Source of the DNA: Enterococcus hulanensis
GTDB taxonomy: Bacteria; Bacillota; Bacilli; Lactobacillales; Enterococcaceae
NCBI RefSeq assembly: GCF_005405485.1
Contig: NZ_BJED01000010.1
Location: 1-64,000 of the forward strand
Length of the DNA stretch: 64,000 bases
Reading direction: 5' to 3'
Below are positions 26,420-35,828 of this stretch, piece by piece. The notes under the pieces were generated by a model. The model did no database searches and was not told the origin of the DNA. It saw only the letters and a list, made by a program, of their open reading frames with translations. A program made the position numbers and the translations under genes. Each line of letters begins with the position of its first letter. The first letter of the stretch is position 1.

Positions 26420-27175
26420 TTAAAGATTGATATCTAATTCTACTGGGCAATGATCGCTGCCGATAATTTCGGTATGAATTTTAGCATCTTGTAATTTTTC
26501 TTTTAGGTCATCAGAAACGACGAAGTAATCAATCCGCCATCCAGCATTATTTTTGCGAGCGTTGAAGCGATAGCTCCACCAAGAATAGATGCCTTCTTGA
26601 TTTGGATAAAAATGGCGGAAAGTATCAATATAGCCACTTTCTAATAAGATACTAAATTTTTCTCGTTCTTGCGGAGTAAAACCGGCATTTTTTTGATTTG
26701 TTTTCCAATTTTTTAAATCGATGTTTTCATGCGCAACATTTAGATCGCCGCAGAAAATGACCGGTTTCTTTTCTTTTAATCCGTTTAGATAGTTCAAGAA
26801 GGCTTCTTCCCAAGTCATGCGATAGTCTAAACGTTTCAACTCATTTTGCGAATTGGGTGTATAGCAGGTAATTACGTAATATTCAGGATATTCCAACGTA
26901 ATGACACGGCCTTCTTGGTCATGTTCATCTATGCCAAGACCATAAGCCACGTTTATTGGTTCGTGTTTGGTGAAGATAGCAGTACCAGAATATCCTTTTT
27001 TCTCTGCATAGTTCCAATATTCATAATAGCCCGGCAAGTCCATTTCAATCTGTCCGGCTTGTAACTTGGTTTCTTGCAAGCAGAAAAAATCAGCATCTAA
27101 TTCGTTAAAAACATCCATAAAATTCTTTTTCATCACAGCACGCAGCCCGTTGACGTTCCAAGAAATTAATTTCAC
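26420..27175 (-). CDS. exoA: Exodeoxyribonuclease III / AP endonuclease
   Basis: Cleaves at abasic sites and degrades 3' ends in base excision repair. 251 aa, the normal length. Motifs: [21 protein letters not shown] (metal-binding Glu), [47 protein letters not shown] and the C-terminal [13 protein letters not shown] (catalytic Asp-His). GGAGGAA lies just upstream of ATG 27175. Confidence 0.95.
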   Translation of the reverse strand: MKLISWNVNGLRAVMKKNFMDVFNELDADFFCLQETKLQAGQIEMDLPGYYEYWNYAEKKGYSGTAIFTKHEPINVAYGLGIDEHDQEGRVITLEYPEYYVITCYTPNSQNELKRLDYRMTWEEAFLNYLNGLKEKKPVIFCGDLNVAHENIDLKNWKTNQKNAGFTPQEREKFSILLESGYIDTFRHFYPNQEGIYSWWSYRFNARKNNAGWRIDYFVVSDDLKEKLQDAKIHTEIIGSDHCPVELDINL

Positions 27176-27322
27176 AGTTCATTCCTCCATCTATTCAATG
27201 ATGAGTTAATTGTAACGAAAAAAAGAAAGAAAGCAAAGCTGCAGGTTGCCAGTTCTGCTGAACTTGTCTCGCAAGGGTATGTGCAGTAAATAAATCTATT
27301 AATATAAAAAGGAGTCTTACTT

Positions 27323-28234
27323 ATGAAAATCGGAGTTATCGGTATCGGCGGAATCGCACAAAAAGCCTATTTGCCAACGTATGCGAAAATGCGTAAAGAA
27401 GCGACATTTATTTTTGCGACTCGCACGGAAGAGGTACGTCAAAAAATTGCGGAAGCGTACAATTTTGAAAACACTGTTGCAACAATCGATGAGTTATTAG
27501 CGGAAAAAATCGATGCATGCTTTATCCATGTGGCAACGAAGGTTCATTTTGAAATTGCTAAGAAATGTTTAGAAGCAGGGGTTGCCGTTTTTATCGATAA
27601 GCCTGTTAGCGAGAAATTACAGGAAGTGCAAGAGCTGCAGAAATTGGCGAAGGATAAAGAGCTTCTGTTCATGGTAGGATTTAATCGCCGATTTGCACCG
27701 ATGGTCGAACAATTAAAACAGCTTCCGGAAAAGCATATTATTCATTTAGAAAAAAATGAACCGAATCATGCGATGAACACACAGTATGGTATCTACGATT
27801 TGTTTATCCATTTGGTGGATACGGCGGTTTATTTATTGGACGATGAGGTCATGAGTGTTCATTCCAAAATTCGTGAAGAGGCTGGACAGATGACCTATGC
27901 GCAAATGCAGCTTTCAACTGCGACAGCGGAATGTATCTTGTCGATGGACCTGATGAGCGGTGGAAAAATGGAACGTTATCAAGTCAGCTCATCTAAACAA
28001 ACGATGATTTTAGATCAATTAACGGAACTAAAAATCAAGCGCGGCCAGACTGAAGAGAGTCAACGATTTGGCGATTGGACAACTACTTTGGAAAAACGCG
28101 GATTTGAACAATTGGTGATCCATTTTATTGCAGCATTAAAGGGCGAAGAGGTTGATTTGCGTCAAAAAAATATTTTATTAAGTCATGAGCTGTGCGAGCA
28201 AATGCTGCGTCAGCACGTCCGCCATCAGCTATAG
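27323..28234 (+). CDS. Gfo/Idh/MocA family NAD(P)-dependent oxidoreductase
   Basis: 303 aa. The N-terminal Rossmann fold IGVIGIGGIAQKAYLP (residues about 2-18), ATKVHFEIAKKCLEAGVAVFIDKPVSE (the conserved Lys of the EKP-like motif, here DKP) and MVGFNRRFAP identify the family. C-terminal sheet segment IYDLFIHLVDTAVYLL contains the usual His. Members reduce or oxidise sugars and cyclitols; the substrate is not evident. AAGGAG precedes ATG 27323. It lies just upstream of murB. Confidence 0.88.
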   Translation: MKIGVIGIGGIAQKAYLPTYAKMRKEATFIFATRTEEVRQKIAEAYNFENTVATIDELLAEKIDACFIHVATKVHFEIAKKCLEAGVAVFIDKPVSEKLQEVQELQKLAKDKELLFMVGFNRRFAPMVEQLKQLPEKHIIHLEKNEPNHAMNTQYGIYDLFIHLVDTAVYLLDDEVMSVHSKIREEAGQMTYAQMQLSTATAECILSMDLMSGGKMERYQVSSSKQTMILDQLTELKIKRGQTEESQRFGDWTTTLEKRGFEQLVIHFIAALKGEEVDLRQKNILLSHELCEQMLRQHVRHQL

Positions 28235-28319
28235 GGGGTGGCAAGTTTTTTTGTCGCGTGCTAAAATAGCAAGGATGTTTGAAAAATTTACCCGTTGTGA
28301 ACGAGAAAGGCTTATCAAA

Positions 28320-29228
28320 GTGAAAACAATAGACTTAACGAATGCATTACCTAATTTGAAAATCCTTTTGGATGAACCTTTAATGAATTATACTTTTACA
28401 AAAACCGGCGGACCTGTAGACGCTCTAGCATTTCCGAAAGATAACGAAGAAGTGAAGGCTTTGGTCGATTATTGTCGAGCGAACGATATTCCATGGATCG
28501 TTTTAGGAAACGCCAGCAATCTGATTGTCAAAGATGGCGGAATCCGTGGTGTCGTGATCATGCTGACCGATATGACTACGATTCGTGTGGAAGAAACTAC
28601 GATTACTGCTCAAGCTGGAGCAAAATTGATCGACACGACATACGTGGCTTTGGACCATTCTTTGACCGGTTTTGAATTTGCTTGCGGCATTCCCGGAAGT
28701 ATCGGCGGAGCGGTTTTCATGAATGCAGGGGCTTATGACGGACAATTGGAAGATGTCTTTGAATCCGTGGACGTGTTACTAGCTGACGGAACATTTGAAA
28801 CTTGGCACAAAGAGCAAATGCATTTTTCTTATCGCCATTCAGCAATTCAAGATCAACCGGCGATCGTACTAAGCGCCAACTTCAAGCTGACACATGGTGA
28901 TCATGATCAAATTGAAAAACGCATGACCGAATTAACGGAATTGCGTGAATTGAAACAGCCGCTGGAATATCCTTCTTGTGGAAGTGTTTTTAAACGTCCA
29001 GTTGGACATTTTACTGGAAAATTAATCCAAGATGCAGGACTGCAAGGCTTGATTTGGGGCGGAGCTCAAATCTCTGAAAAACATGCAGGCTTCATCGTGA
29101 ACATCAACAACGCGACAGCGACGGATTATATCGAATTGATCGCTCATATCCAAAAGACGATTAAAGAAAAATTCGATGTGACCTTGGAAACGGAAGTCCG
29201 TATCCTTGGTGAAGAACCTAAACAATAA
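28320..29228 (+). CDS. murB: UDP-N-acetylenolpyruvoylglucosamine reductase
   Basis: Reduces UDP-GlcNAc-enolpyruvate to UDP-MurNAc in peptidoglycan synthesis, with FAD and NADPH. 302 aa (type II MurB size). FAD-binding segments: NYTFTKTGGPVDALAFP, WIVLGNASNLIVKDGGIRG, FACGIPGSIGGAVFMNAGAY (catalytic region) and PSCGSVFKRP with the active-site Ser, then LIQDAGLQGLIWGGAQIS and KHAGFIVN. GTG 28320 is chosen: AAGG lies nine bases upstream and the family starts here. Confidence 0.95.
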   Translation: MKTIDLTNALPNLKILLDEPLMNYTFTKTGGPVDALAFPKDNEEVKALVDYCRANDIPWIVLGNASNLIVKDGGIRGVVIMLTDMTTIRVEETTITAQAGAKLIDTTYVALDHSLTGFEFACGIPGSIGGAVFMNAGAYDGQLEDVFESVDVLLADGTFETWHKEQMHFSYRHSAIQDQPAIVLSANFKLTHGDHDQIEKRMTELTELRELKQPLEYPSCGSVFKRPVGHFTGKLIQDAGLQGLIWGGAQISEKHAGFIVNINNATATDYIELIAHIQKTIKEKFDVTLETEVRILGEEPKQ

Positions 29229-29230
29229 GA

Positions 29231-29275
29231 AAATGCTAGCTAGAAATCATTTTTGACTTCTAGCTAGCATTTTTC
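29231..29275 (+). terminator. Terminator of murB, shared with the convergent panT end
   Basis: A 15-bp stem starting AAATGCTAGCTAGAA with its complement at 29258-29272, then T residues on the plus strand and A residues on the other side, so it can act in both directions. Confidence 0.88.
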
Positions 29276-29898
29276 TATTTTTTCATTAATCGTAATAAAA
29301 CGGCGGATACACCCATTGTTGCTATACCGGCCACGATTGCTTCGACTAAACCACTCCCGAAAATTATGCCTAAGATGACGCCGTAAACGGCATCCGCAGT
29401 GACTTGTAAAACATTCGCATAGCTGTCTTTAAAGAAGAAAAAGATCAGGTTCATCACTAAAATAGTGTTCGTCAATGAACCAGCTACACCGGCAATGAAC
29501 AGGCTAACAGGTCGTACTTTTTCTTTCATCAAGCGGTGAAGTCCTTTATAAACGAAGTAAGGGACAACACCAATTAAAATACGAGGAATAATTGCTACGA
29601 TGACAGCTCGCCAGTCACCCTGATTCGTCAATGGATTGGCGATAAAAGGTGAAAAGACAAAGGACATCGGCGTGATAATAACCGTTGCTCTGGCTAGACT
29701 GATGACGCCAAAGACTGCGCCTAGTCCGGCACCGATACGAGGCCCTAATACGATCGATGCAATAATGACTGGGATATGCATCGTTGTCGCATTAATTGGA
29801 CCAATTGGGATAAAGCCAAGGGGAGTGACCGCTAGGATAATCATGATTGCTAAAAACATCGCGGTCAAAGTAAAGCTTCTTACATTTTTCTCTTTCAT
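29275..29898 (-). CDS. panT: ECF transporter S component, probably for pantothenate
   Basis: The membrane substrate-binding subunit of an energy-coupling factor vitamin transporter, 207 aa with about six hydrophobic segments. It begins FTLTAMFLAIMIILAVTPLGFIPIGPINATTMHIPVIIASIVLGPRIGAGLGAVFG, the common S-component pattern with the Ala/Gly motifs that bind EcfT. Pantothenate is inferred from its position directly after coaC and coaB, the two genes that turn phosphopantothenate into phosphopantetheine; panT-coa clustering is known in lactic acid bacteria. The EcfAA'T module is not in the window. Confidence 0.82.
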   Translation of the reverse strand: MKEKNVRSFTLTAMFLAIMIILAVTPLGFIPIGPINATTMHIPVIIASIVLGPRIGAGLGAVFGVISLARATVIITPMSFVFSPFIANPLTNQGDWRAVIVAIIPRILIGVVPYFVYKGLHRLMKEKVRPVSLFIAGVAGSLTNTILVMNLIFFFFKDSYANVLQVTADAVYGVILGIIFGSGLVEAIVAGIATMGVSAVLLRLMKK

Positions 29899-29901
29899 TA
29901 G

Positions 29902-30444
29902 TTACTCCTTCAGTGTCGAATTTACAATATGAACGATTTCAGAAATATCTGCTAAAGCCCCGCGCCCATAATCGCCGCAAGCCAACAAAGCCTCTCTTGG
30001 CTCAATTTCTTGATAGCCGACTTCTTTGAGAGTCGCTAAATTTCGTTGAACGATTGGATTTTGATACATATAAGTATTCATTGCTGGTGCGATAATTTTT
30101 GGTGTATCAGGCAGCAACGCTAGAGCTACCGTTGACAATAGATCGTCTGCGATGCCATTAGCTAATTTTCCGATGATATTTGCAGATGCAGGAGCAACTA
30201 AAAATAGATCCGCTGCTTTTGCTAGTGCAATATGATTGATCAAGGCCGCATCGGGTTCTTCCATTACATCAAGATGAACAAGGCGATGCGACAATGATTG
30301 GATCGTTAAGGGTGTAATAAATTCCGTGCTGCTTTTGGTCATTACGACATCCAAGTTATAGCCGAGTTTAGTTAATTGATTGGTAATGTCGGCTGCTTTA
30401 TAGGCAGAGATACTTCCGCTGACACCTAATAAAATGTTTTTCAT
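29902..30444 (-). CDS. coaC: Phosphopantothenoylcysteine decarboxylase
   Basis: Makes 4'-phosphopantetheine in coenzyme A synthesis, using FMN. 180 aa with the HFCD flavoprotein fold: ILLGVSGSISAYKA, the active-site His in LINHIALAKAADLFLVAPASANIIGKLANGIADDLL, the PAMNTYMYQNP motif, and the catalytic Cys in LLACGDYGRGAL. It overlaps the upstream coaB by 4 bases. In many bacteria CoaB and CoaC are fused; here they are separate, as in streptococci and enterococci. Confidence 0.95.
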   Translation of the reverse strand: MKNILLGVSGSISAYKAADITNQLTKLGYNLDVVMTKSSTEFITPLTIQSLSHRLVHLDVMEEPDAALINHIALAKAADLFLVAPASANIIGKLANGIADDLLSTVALALLPDTPKIIAPAMNTYMYQNPIVQRNLATLKEVGYQEIEPREALLACGDYGRGALADISEIVHIVNSTLKE

Positions 30445-31166
30445 TTTACTTCCTCCAGTTTCATGACTTCTTCTTTAATCAGTTCAGCGATTTCCGTTTT
30501 TGTGTGTGCTTCTTTGATTTTGTGCTGTTTATTGATGAGGTAGCCATGATGCTTCTCATCACGAATCTCAGCTAAATCATTGGCTAAGATAAAATCAGCA
30601 TGATTCTTTTCGAGACTCGCTTTGGCAACATTGAGTAATTCGATCATCGGTACGTCAACCAATAGTTTAAACCCAACTAAGATCGTTTTGGGTTGCAAAT
30701 TTTTGATCAAAGAAATAATTTTTGGATTTTTCTTTAGGACAACTACTAAATGATCGGTATCAGAAGAGATCTTTTTTTCTGTCCGTTCATTGGCAATATC
30801 AACTAAAGCTTTCGGCAAATCCGCAGGTTCTTTGGCAATCGCTGATTCTAAATCTTCAAGAGTAACTGAGCTTTCAGGGGTAAAATCACTGACAGCCATG
30901 CTGTGAATTACCGCATCATAAGTATTAGCGGTCATTAAATCTTTTAAGGTTCTTTCTAAATCAGCCGTTGAATCAATCAAATGAAAGTGAATCATTTTTC
31001 CTTCTGGTTTGACAGCGTTACGGGTGGTGATCAGGTCGATCACTACATCTTCTTTGGCAAAGCTTTCTGCGATCGCCTTGCCTAGTTTTCCGCTGGAATG
31101 ATTGGTAATCGCGCGCACATCATCGATTTTCTCTGAGGTACCGCCTGAAGTAATTAGGATTCTCAC
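30441..31166 (-). CDS. coaB: Phosphopantothenate-cysteine ligase
   Basis: Couples cysteine to 4'-phosphopantothenate with a nucleotide triphosphate. 241 aa, stand-alone CoaB. Seen: ILITSGGTSEKIDDVRAITNHSSGKLGKAIAESF (nucleotide loop), VIHSMAVSDFTPE, KKISSDTDHLVVVLKKNPKII, LVGFKLLVD and ADFILANDLAEI. The GTG start shares its G with the stop of the upstream oxidoreductase gene (TAGTG), so translation is coupled. Part of the qor-coaB-coaC-panT unit. Confidence 0.95.
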   Translation of the reverse strand: MRILITSGGTSEKIDDVRAITNHSSGKLGKAIAESFAKEDVVIDLITTRNAVKPEGKMIHFHLIDSTADLERTLKDLMTANTYDAVIHSMAVSDFTPESSVTLEDLESAIAKEPADLPKALVDIANERTEKKISSDTDHLVVVLKKNPKIISLIKNLQPKTILVGFKLLVDVPMIELLNVAKASLEKNHADFILANDLAEIRDEKHHGYLINKQHKIKEAHTKTEIAELIKEEVMKLEEVK

Positions 31167-32158
31167 TAATTTTTTCCTCCTAAAGCAACAATCGTACGTC
31201 CTACATGCTTTCCTGCTAGCAGAGCATCTGCTGTTTCTTGTACTTGCTCTAATTCAATTTGCTGAACTTTGAAGTTGGCTGGCAGAGACCATTCATTTGC
31301 CATTTTATTCCAAAGCTTTTGTCGTTGTTCCATCGATGCTTCAACCGAGTCGATGCCTAATAAGTTAACACCACGTAAAATAAAAGGCAAGACCGTTGTA
31401 TTCAACTTGATTCCGCCGGCATTTCCGCAAAGGGCCAAGCTGCCGCCGTAGTTAACAAAAGGAAGGACTTGAGCAAGCGTATCACCGCCAACAGTATCGA
31501 CTACATAATCAAAGAGCTGTTTATTTAATGGACGATTCTTTTCAGGAAACAATTCAGCAGGTGAGAGAACAGAAGTCGCGCCTAATTCTTTCAAATAATC
31601 GCTTTGATCACTCTTGCGACTTAAAGCGACGATCTCTTTGCAGCCGATTTGTTTGAGAAAGTGCAGAGCAAAACCGCCGACACCGCCAGTTGCACCCGTA
31701 ACAAGAACTCGACTGTCTTTGTTAAGTCCATGATTTTCCAAAGCATCTACAGATAAAGCGGCTGTAAAGCCGGCAGTTCCGAAAGTCATTGCTTGTTTTG
31801 GTGACAAATTTTCTGGGAGTTTAACGACCCAAGAAGCAGGGACTACTTCTAAATCACTTAAACCGCCATCTTGTTTGACGCCTAATCCGTAACCAGTCAC
31901 TAAGACTTGATCATCCTCATCATAACGCGCATCTTTCGTATCGATGATTCTTCCTGCCAAGTCGATTCCAGGTGTCATTGGATAATCACGTAATACGCCC
32001 GTGTTGGCTTTAGTTGCCAAGGCATCCTTATAATTGATTCCGGAATAGCTCACTTCAATCAATACTTCATTTTCTTCAATTTCTGGTTTAGAAAAAGCCT
32101 CAATCTCTGTGTGAAGGTTTTCATCATTCATTACACGTAAACGGCGATACTCAGTCAT
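31166..32158 (-). CDS. YhdH/YhfP family quinone oxidoreductase (AcuI-like)
   Basis: 330-aa zinc-free medium-chain dehydrogenase/reductase. SYSGINYKDALATKANTGVLRDYPMTPGIDLAGRI is the YhdH/AcuI signature; VLVTGATGGVGGFALHFLKQIGCKEIVALSRK is the NADPH-binding Rossmann segment. Homologues reduce acrylyl-CoA or quinones; the real substrate here is unknown. ATG 32158 has AGGAGGA upstream. It heads the coaBC-panT unit, an association that may be transcriptional only. Confidence 0.9.
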   Translation of the reverse strand: MTEYRRLRVMNDENLHTEIEAFSKPEIEENEVLIEVSYSGINYKDALATKANTGVLRDYPMTPGIDLAGRIIDTKDARYDEDDQVLVTGYGLGVKQDGGLSDLEVVPASWVVKLPENLSPKQAMTFGTAGFTAALSVDALENHGLNKDSRVLVTGATGGVGGFALHFLKQIGCKEIVALSRKSDQSDYLKELGATSVLSPAELFPEKNRPLNKQLFDYVVDTVGGDTLAQVLPFVNYGGSLALCGNAGGIKLNTTVLPFILRGVNLLGIDSVEASMEQRQKLWNKMANEWSLPANFKVQQIELEQVQETADALLAGKHVGRTIVALGGKN

Positions 32159-32372
32159 GTTTCATCCTCCTGATTCTCTTTTAATGGTTTGTTTTTGATT
32201 GGGACAAATCCCATTTGTATAAAAAGTTTTATAGCCTTCTTAAATAGAGTAACCTGCGAGACGTTGGACTCGTAAAATCGGTTACTACTATCTTAGCGAA
32301 AATGAAGGAAAAAGCAAATTTCTTTTCTCTTTTATTTCCATAAAACTCTCCTAAGAAAATGGTTTTAAATGC

Positions 32373-32400
32373 TTGATTTTTAGTAGAAAGTTCGTATACT
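32373..32400 (+). promoter_or_regulatory. Candidate promoter of the XRE-pot operon
   Basis: TTGATT (32373-32378), a 16-base spacer and TATACT (32395-32400). About 115 bases upstream of the regulator gene. Confidence 0.55.
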
Positions 32401-32515
32401 TGAATAGTGCTATTAAACAATAAGTTTACTATTAGCAAACATTGTGAAAAAGATCAAAGGACTGCGGCTTAGTCCTATTTTCTGAAGAAAATGATTACGA
32501 ATAGGGAGTGAGACT

Positions 32516-33058
32516 ATGGATATTGGTGAGAAGCTGCGCAACTTACGAATTCAAAAAAATTTAACACAAGAGGAGCTAGGGGAACGAACCGATTTATCCA
32601 AGGGATACATCTCTCAATTAGAGCGTGATCTGAGTTCTCCTTCTATGGAGACTTTTTTTGATATTTTAGAAGTTTTAGGTGTTACACCGGCTGAATTTTT
32701 TAAGCAAAAGACGAATGACCAAAAAATTGTTTATAAAGAAGAAGACACAACTTTTTACAGCGATGAAGAACACGGCTACCAGATTAAATGGCTGATTCCC
32801 GAATCGAACGAAAAGGAAATGGAGCCGATTTTATTGACGCTGGATAGAAAAGGCCAGTATAAGCAGTTTACTCCTTCGTTATCGGAGACGTTCATTTATG
32901 TATTAGAGGGCAAGGTAGCTTTGCAGTTCGGTGAAACATTATATGAAGCGGAAAAAGGTGAAAGTATTTATTACGAAGCCAGTAAACCGCATCGGTTACA
33001 AAATCAGGCGTCAGGAATCAGTAAAGTTTTGATCGTCGCCACAGAATCTTACTTATAG
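32516..33058 (+). CDS. XRE family regulator with cupin domain (polyamine operon regulator)
   Basis: 180 aa. Residues about 1-65 form a Cro/C1-type helix-turn-helix ([49 protein letters not shown]). Residues about 105-178 form a small cupin barrel ([42 protein letters not shown]). The layout matches PuuR-like polyamine-responsive repressors, and it is the first gene of the pot operon, 14 bases before potA, so it most likely controls polyamine uptake. GGGAGTGAG precedes ATG 32516. Confidence 0.9.
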   Translation: MDIGEKLRNLRIQKNLTQEELGERTDLSKGYISQLERDLSSPSMETFFDILEVLGVTPAEFFKQKTNDQKIVYKEEDTTFYSDEEHGYQIKWLIPESNEKEMEPILLTLDRKGQYKQFTPSLSETFIYVLEGKVALQFGETLYEAEKGESIYYEASKPHRLQNQASGISKVLIVATESYL

Positions 33059-33072
33059 AAGGACGTGAAGTC

Positions 33073-34161
33073 ATGCCAAACACAATTATCTCTTTTAAAG
33101 ATGTAATCAAACGATACGACGATGATGATCCCGTATTGAAAAAAATAAATTTTGATATCGAAGAAGGGCGCTTTTATACATTATTAGGGCCTTCCGGCTG
33201 TGGGAAAACCACGATCCTAAGAATTATTGCCGGTTTTACAGATGTGAGCGAAGGGGATATTTTTTTTGAAGGAAAACGAATGAACGATATTCCCGCTAAT
33301 AAACGTCAAGTCAATACAGTATTCCAAGATTATGCGCTGTTTCCTCATATGAATGTTTTTGAAAATGTTGCTTTTGGGTTGAAAATCAAAAAGCTGTCAA
33401 AAAAGGAAATTGAAAAGAAAGTCCTAGAAGCTTTGAAGCTGGTTCAACTGCCCGGCTATGAGAATCGTGAAATTACCGAAATGTCTGGTGGACAGCGTCA
33501 ACGGGTAGCAATTGCGCGAGCCATCGTGAATGAACCGAAAATTCTACTATTAGATGAACCATTATCTGCATTGGACCTAAAATTACGGACAGATATGCAA
33601 TATGAACTACGTGCCTTGCAAAAACGTTTGGGCATTACCTTTATCTTCGTGACTCATGACCAAGAAGAAGCGCTGGCTATGAGTGATGAGATTTTTGTTA
33701 TGAACAAGGGGAAGATCGTTCAAAGCGGAACGCCTGTCGATATCTATGATGAACCGATCAATCATTTTGTTGCGGACTTTGTTGGTGAGAGCAATATTGT
33801 TGCCGGTGAAATGGTAGAAGATAATTTAGTTAAATTTGTCGGCAAAACATTCGAGTGCGTTGACGGTGGGATGCGTCCAAACGAACCCGTTGAAGTTGTT
33901 TTGCGGCCGGAGGATTTGACCTTAACGACACCTGAGAATGGAAAATTAGTGGTGACTGTCGATACGCAATTGTTCCGCGGGGTTCACTATGAGATGAACT
34001 GTATTGATGCGGACGGCAATGAATGGATGGTCCATTCGACGAGAAAGGCCAAAAAAGGCAGCAAGGTTGGCCTGCATTTTGAGCCGGAAGATATCCATGT
34101 GATGCGTTTTAATGAAAGTGAAGAAGATTTCGAAGCGCGCTTAGACAGCTACGAAGATTAG
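33073..34161 (+). CDS. potA: Spermidine/putrescine ABC transporter ATPase
   Basis: Energises polyamine import. 362 aa. Walker [21 protein letters not shown]-loop [19 protein letters not shown], signature [16 protein letters not shown], Walker [17 protein letters not shown] and the switch His in [16 protein letters not shown] are complete. The C-terminal about 120 residues form the TOBE regulatory domain ([11 protein letters not shown]). GGACGTGA precedes ATG 33073. Second gene of the pot operon. Confidence 0.96.
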   Translation: MPNTIISFKDVIKRYDDDDPVLKKINFDIEEGRFYTLLGPSGCGKTTILRIIAGFTDVSEGDIFFEGKRMNDIPANKRQVNTVFQDYALFPHMNVFENVAFGLKIKKLSKKEIEKKVLEALKLVQLPGYENREITEMSGGQRQRVAIARAIVNEPKILLLDEPLSALDLKLRTDMQYELRALQKRLGITFIFVTHDQEEALAMSDEIFVMNKGKIVQSGTPVDIYDEPINHFVADFVGESNIVAGEMVEDNLVKFVGKTFECVDGGMRPNEPVEVVLRPEDLTLTTPENGKLVVTVDTQLFRGVHYEMNCIDADGNEWMVHSTRKAKKGSKVGLHFEPEDIHVMRFNESEEDFEARLDSYED

Positions 34162-34176
34162 GGAGGGAAGTAGACA

Positions 34177-34986
34177 ATGAAAAATATGCGTCGTTTTTAT
34201 TCGATCCCTTATTTCTTTTGGCTGCTATTTTTTGTAATTGCACCAGTAATGTTGATCGTGTACCAGTCGTTTTTTGACATGCACGGGAATTTTACGTTAA
34301 TGAATTACCATACTTATTTGACATCAAAAACGTATTTGATGATGACGGTCAATTCCGTGTTGTTTGCTTTTTTGATTACGTTGATGACACTGTTGATCAG
34401 CTATCCGACAGCGTACTTTTTATCGAAATTAAAGCATCGTCAATTGCTGCTGTTACTCGTTGTTTTGCCAACTTGGATCAATCTATTATTGAAGGCTTAC
34501 GCGTTTATCGGAATCTTTAGCGCCAATGGTTCGGTCAATGATTTTTTAAGTTTTATTGGAATTGGGCAAAAGCAGCTGTTGTTCACGGATTTTAGTTTTA
34601 TGTTTGTGGCGGCTTATATCGAGCTGCCGTTTATGATCATGCCGATTTTTAACGCCTTGGAGGAAATCAATCCTTCTTTGATCAGTGCGAGTCGCGATCT
34701 GGGGGCGAATAATTTTGATACTTTCCGTCGCGTGATTTTTCCGCTTTCATTGAATGGGGTCAAAAGTGGTGTGCAGGCAGTCTTCATTCCATCACTATCT
34801 CTATTCATGTTGACGCGTTTGATCGGCGGGAATCGAGTGATTACTCTAGGAACAGCGATCGAAGAGCATTTCTTAGTCACTCAAAATTGGGGCATGGGTT
34901 CTACGATCGGCGTGATTTTGATCGTTGCGATGTTTATCGTAATGATGCTGACTGGTGAAAAACGTAAAGGAGGTCGGGTGAAATGA
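34177..34986 (+). CDS. potB: Spermidine/putrescine ABC transporter permease PotB
   Basis: 269 aa with six hydrophobic segments. The EAA loop that docks on PotA is seen in EEINPSLISASRDLGANNFDTFRRVIFPLSLNGVKSG. LPTWINLLLKAYAFIGIF is a PotB-family segment. GGGAGGG lies before ATG 34177, and the stop overlaps the potC start by 4 bases (ATGA). Confidence 0.95.
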   Translation: MKNMRRFYSIPYFFWLLFFVIAPVMLIVYQSFFDMHGNFTLMNYHTYLTSKTYLMMTVNSVLFAFLITLMTLLISYPTAYFLSKLKHRQLLLLLVVLPTWINLLLKAYAFIGIFSANGSVNDFLSFIGIGQKQLLFTDFSFMFVAAYIELPFMIMPIFNALEEINPSLISASRDLGANNFDTFRRVIFPLSLNGVKSGVQAVFIPSLSLFMLTRLIGGNRVITLGTAIEEHFLVTQNWGMGSTIGVILIVAMFIVMMLTGEKRKGGRVK

Positions 34987-35828
34987 GAAGAAGGAAATTT
35001 TCTTGGTCAACACTCTATTTGATTTTTGTGTTTGTTTTGTTATACATCCCGATTTTTTATTTGATTTTTTACTCCTTTAATCAAGGCGGGAATATGAGTT
35101 CTTTCACCGGCTTTACTTGGGAGCATTATCAAAGTCTGTTCTCAGATCGGCGTTTGATCAGTATTGTAGTGCAGACCTTTGTATTAGCTTTTTTGTCAGC
35201 ACTGCTGGCGACAGTGATTGGAACTTTTGGCGCGATGGGGATCTATTATACGCGAAAACGTAATTCGCGAAATGTTCTGTTGGGTCTAAACAATATTTTG
35301 ATGGTATCTCCGGATGTTATTATTGGTGCCAGCTTTTTGATCCTATTTACGATGCTTGGCGGTGTTTTGAAAAATTTCCAGCTGGGCTTTGTTAGTGTCC
35401 TTCTTTCGCATATCGCCTTTAGTATCCCAATTGTGGTATTAATGGTGCTGCCAAAATTGAAGGAAATGAATGATTCCATGATTGATGCGGCTCGTGATTT
35501 GGGTGCCAATAATTTTCAAGTTTTGTCGAATATCATATTGCCGTTTTTAACACCAGGAATTATTGCAGGATATTTTATGGCCTTTACTTATTCGCTGGAT
35601 GACTTTGCGGTAACATTTTTTGTGACAGGGAATGGCTTCACGACTCTTTCTGTGGAGATATATTCGCGAGCACGACAAGGAATTAGTTTAGAGATCAATG
35701 CGCTATCCACACTTGTCTTTATTTTCTCACTACTATTAGTTGTTGGTTATTACTTTATCAGCCGCGACACGTCGAAAAAGGCTCGGAAACGTAAACGTGA
35801 GTTTGAGGAGGTGGCAGTACTCAAATGA
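34983..35828 (+). CDS. potC: Spermidine/putrescine ABC transporter permease PotC
   Basis: 281 aa, six hydrophobic segments. The N-terminus LIFVFVLLYIPIFYLIFYSFNQGG and the EAA loop KEMNDSMIDAARDLGANNFQVLSNIILPFLTPGIIAGY are typical of PotC. YSLDDFAVTFFVTGNG is a further family motif. The very basic C-terminal tail (TSKKARKRKREFEE) is cytoplasmic. Overlaps potB and potD by 4 bases each. Confidence 0.95.
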   Translation: MRRRKFSWSTLYLIFVFVLLYIPIFYLIFYSFNQGGNMSSFTGFTWEHYQSLFSDRRLISIVVQTFVLAFLSALLATVIGTFGAMGIYYTRKRNSRNVLLGLNNILMVSPDVIIGASFLILFTMLGGVLKNFQLGFVSVLLSHIAFSIPIVVLMVLPKLKEMNDSMIDAARDLGANNFQVLSNIILPFLTPGIIAGYFMAFTYSLDDFAVTFFVTGNGFTTLSVEIYSRARQGISLEINALSTLVFIFSLLLVVGYYFISRDTSKKARKRKREFEEVAVLK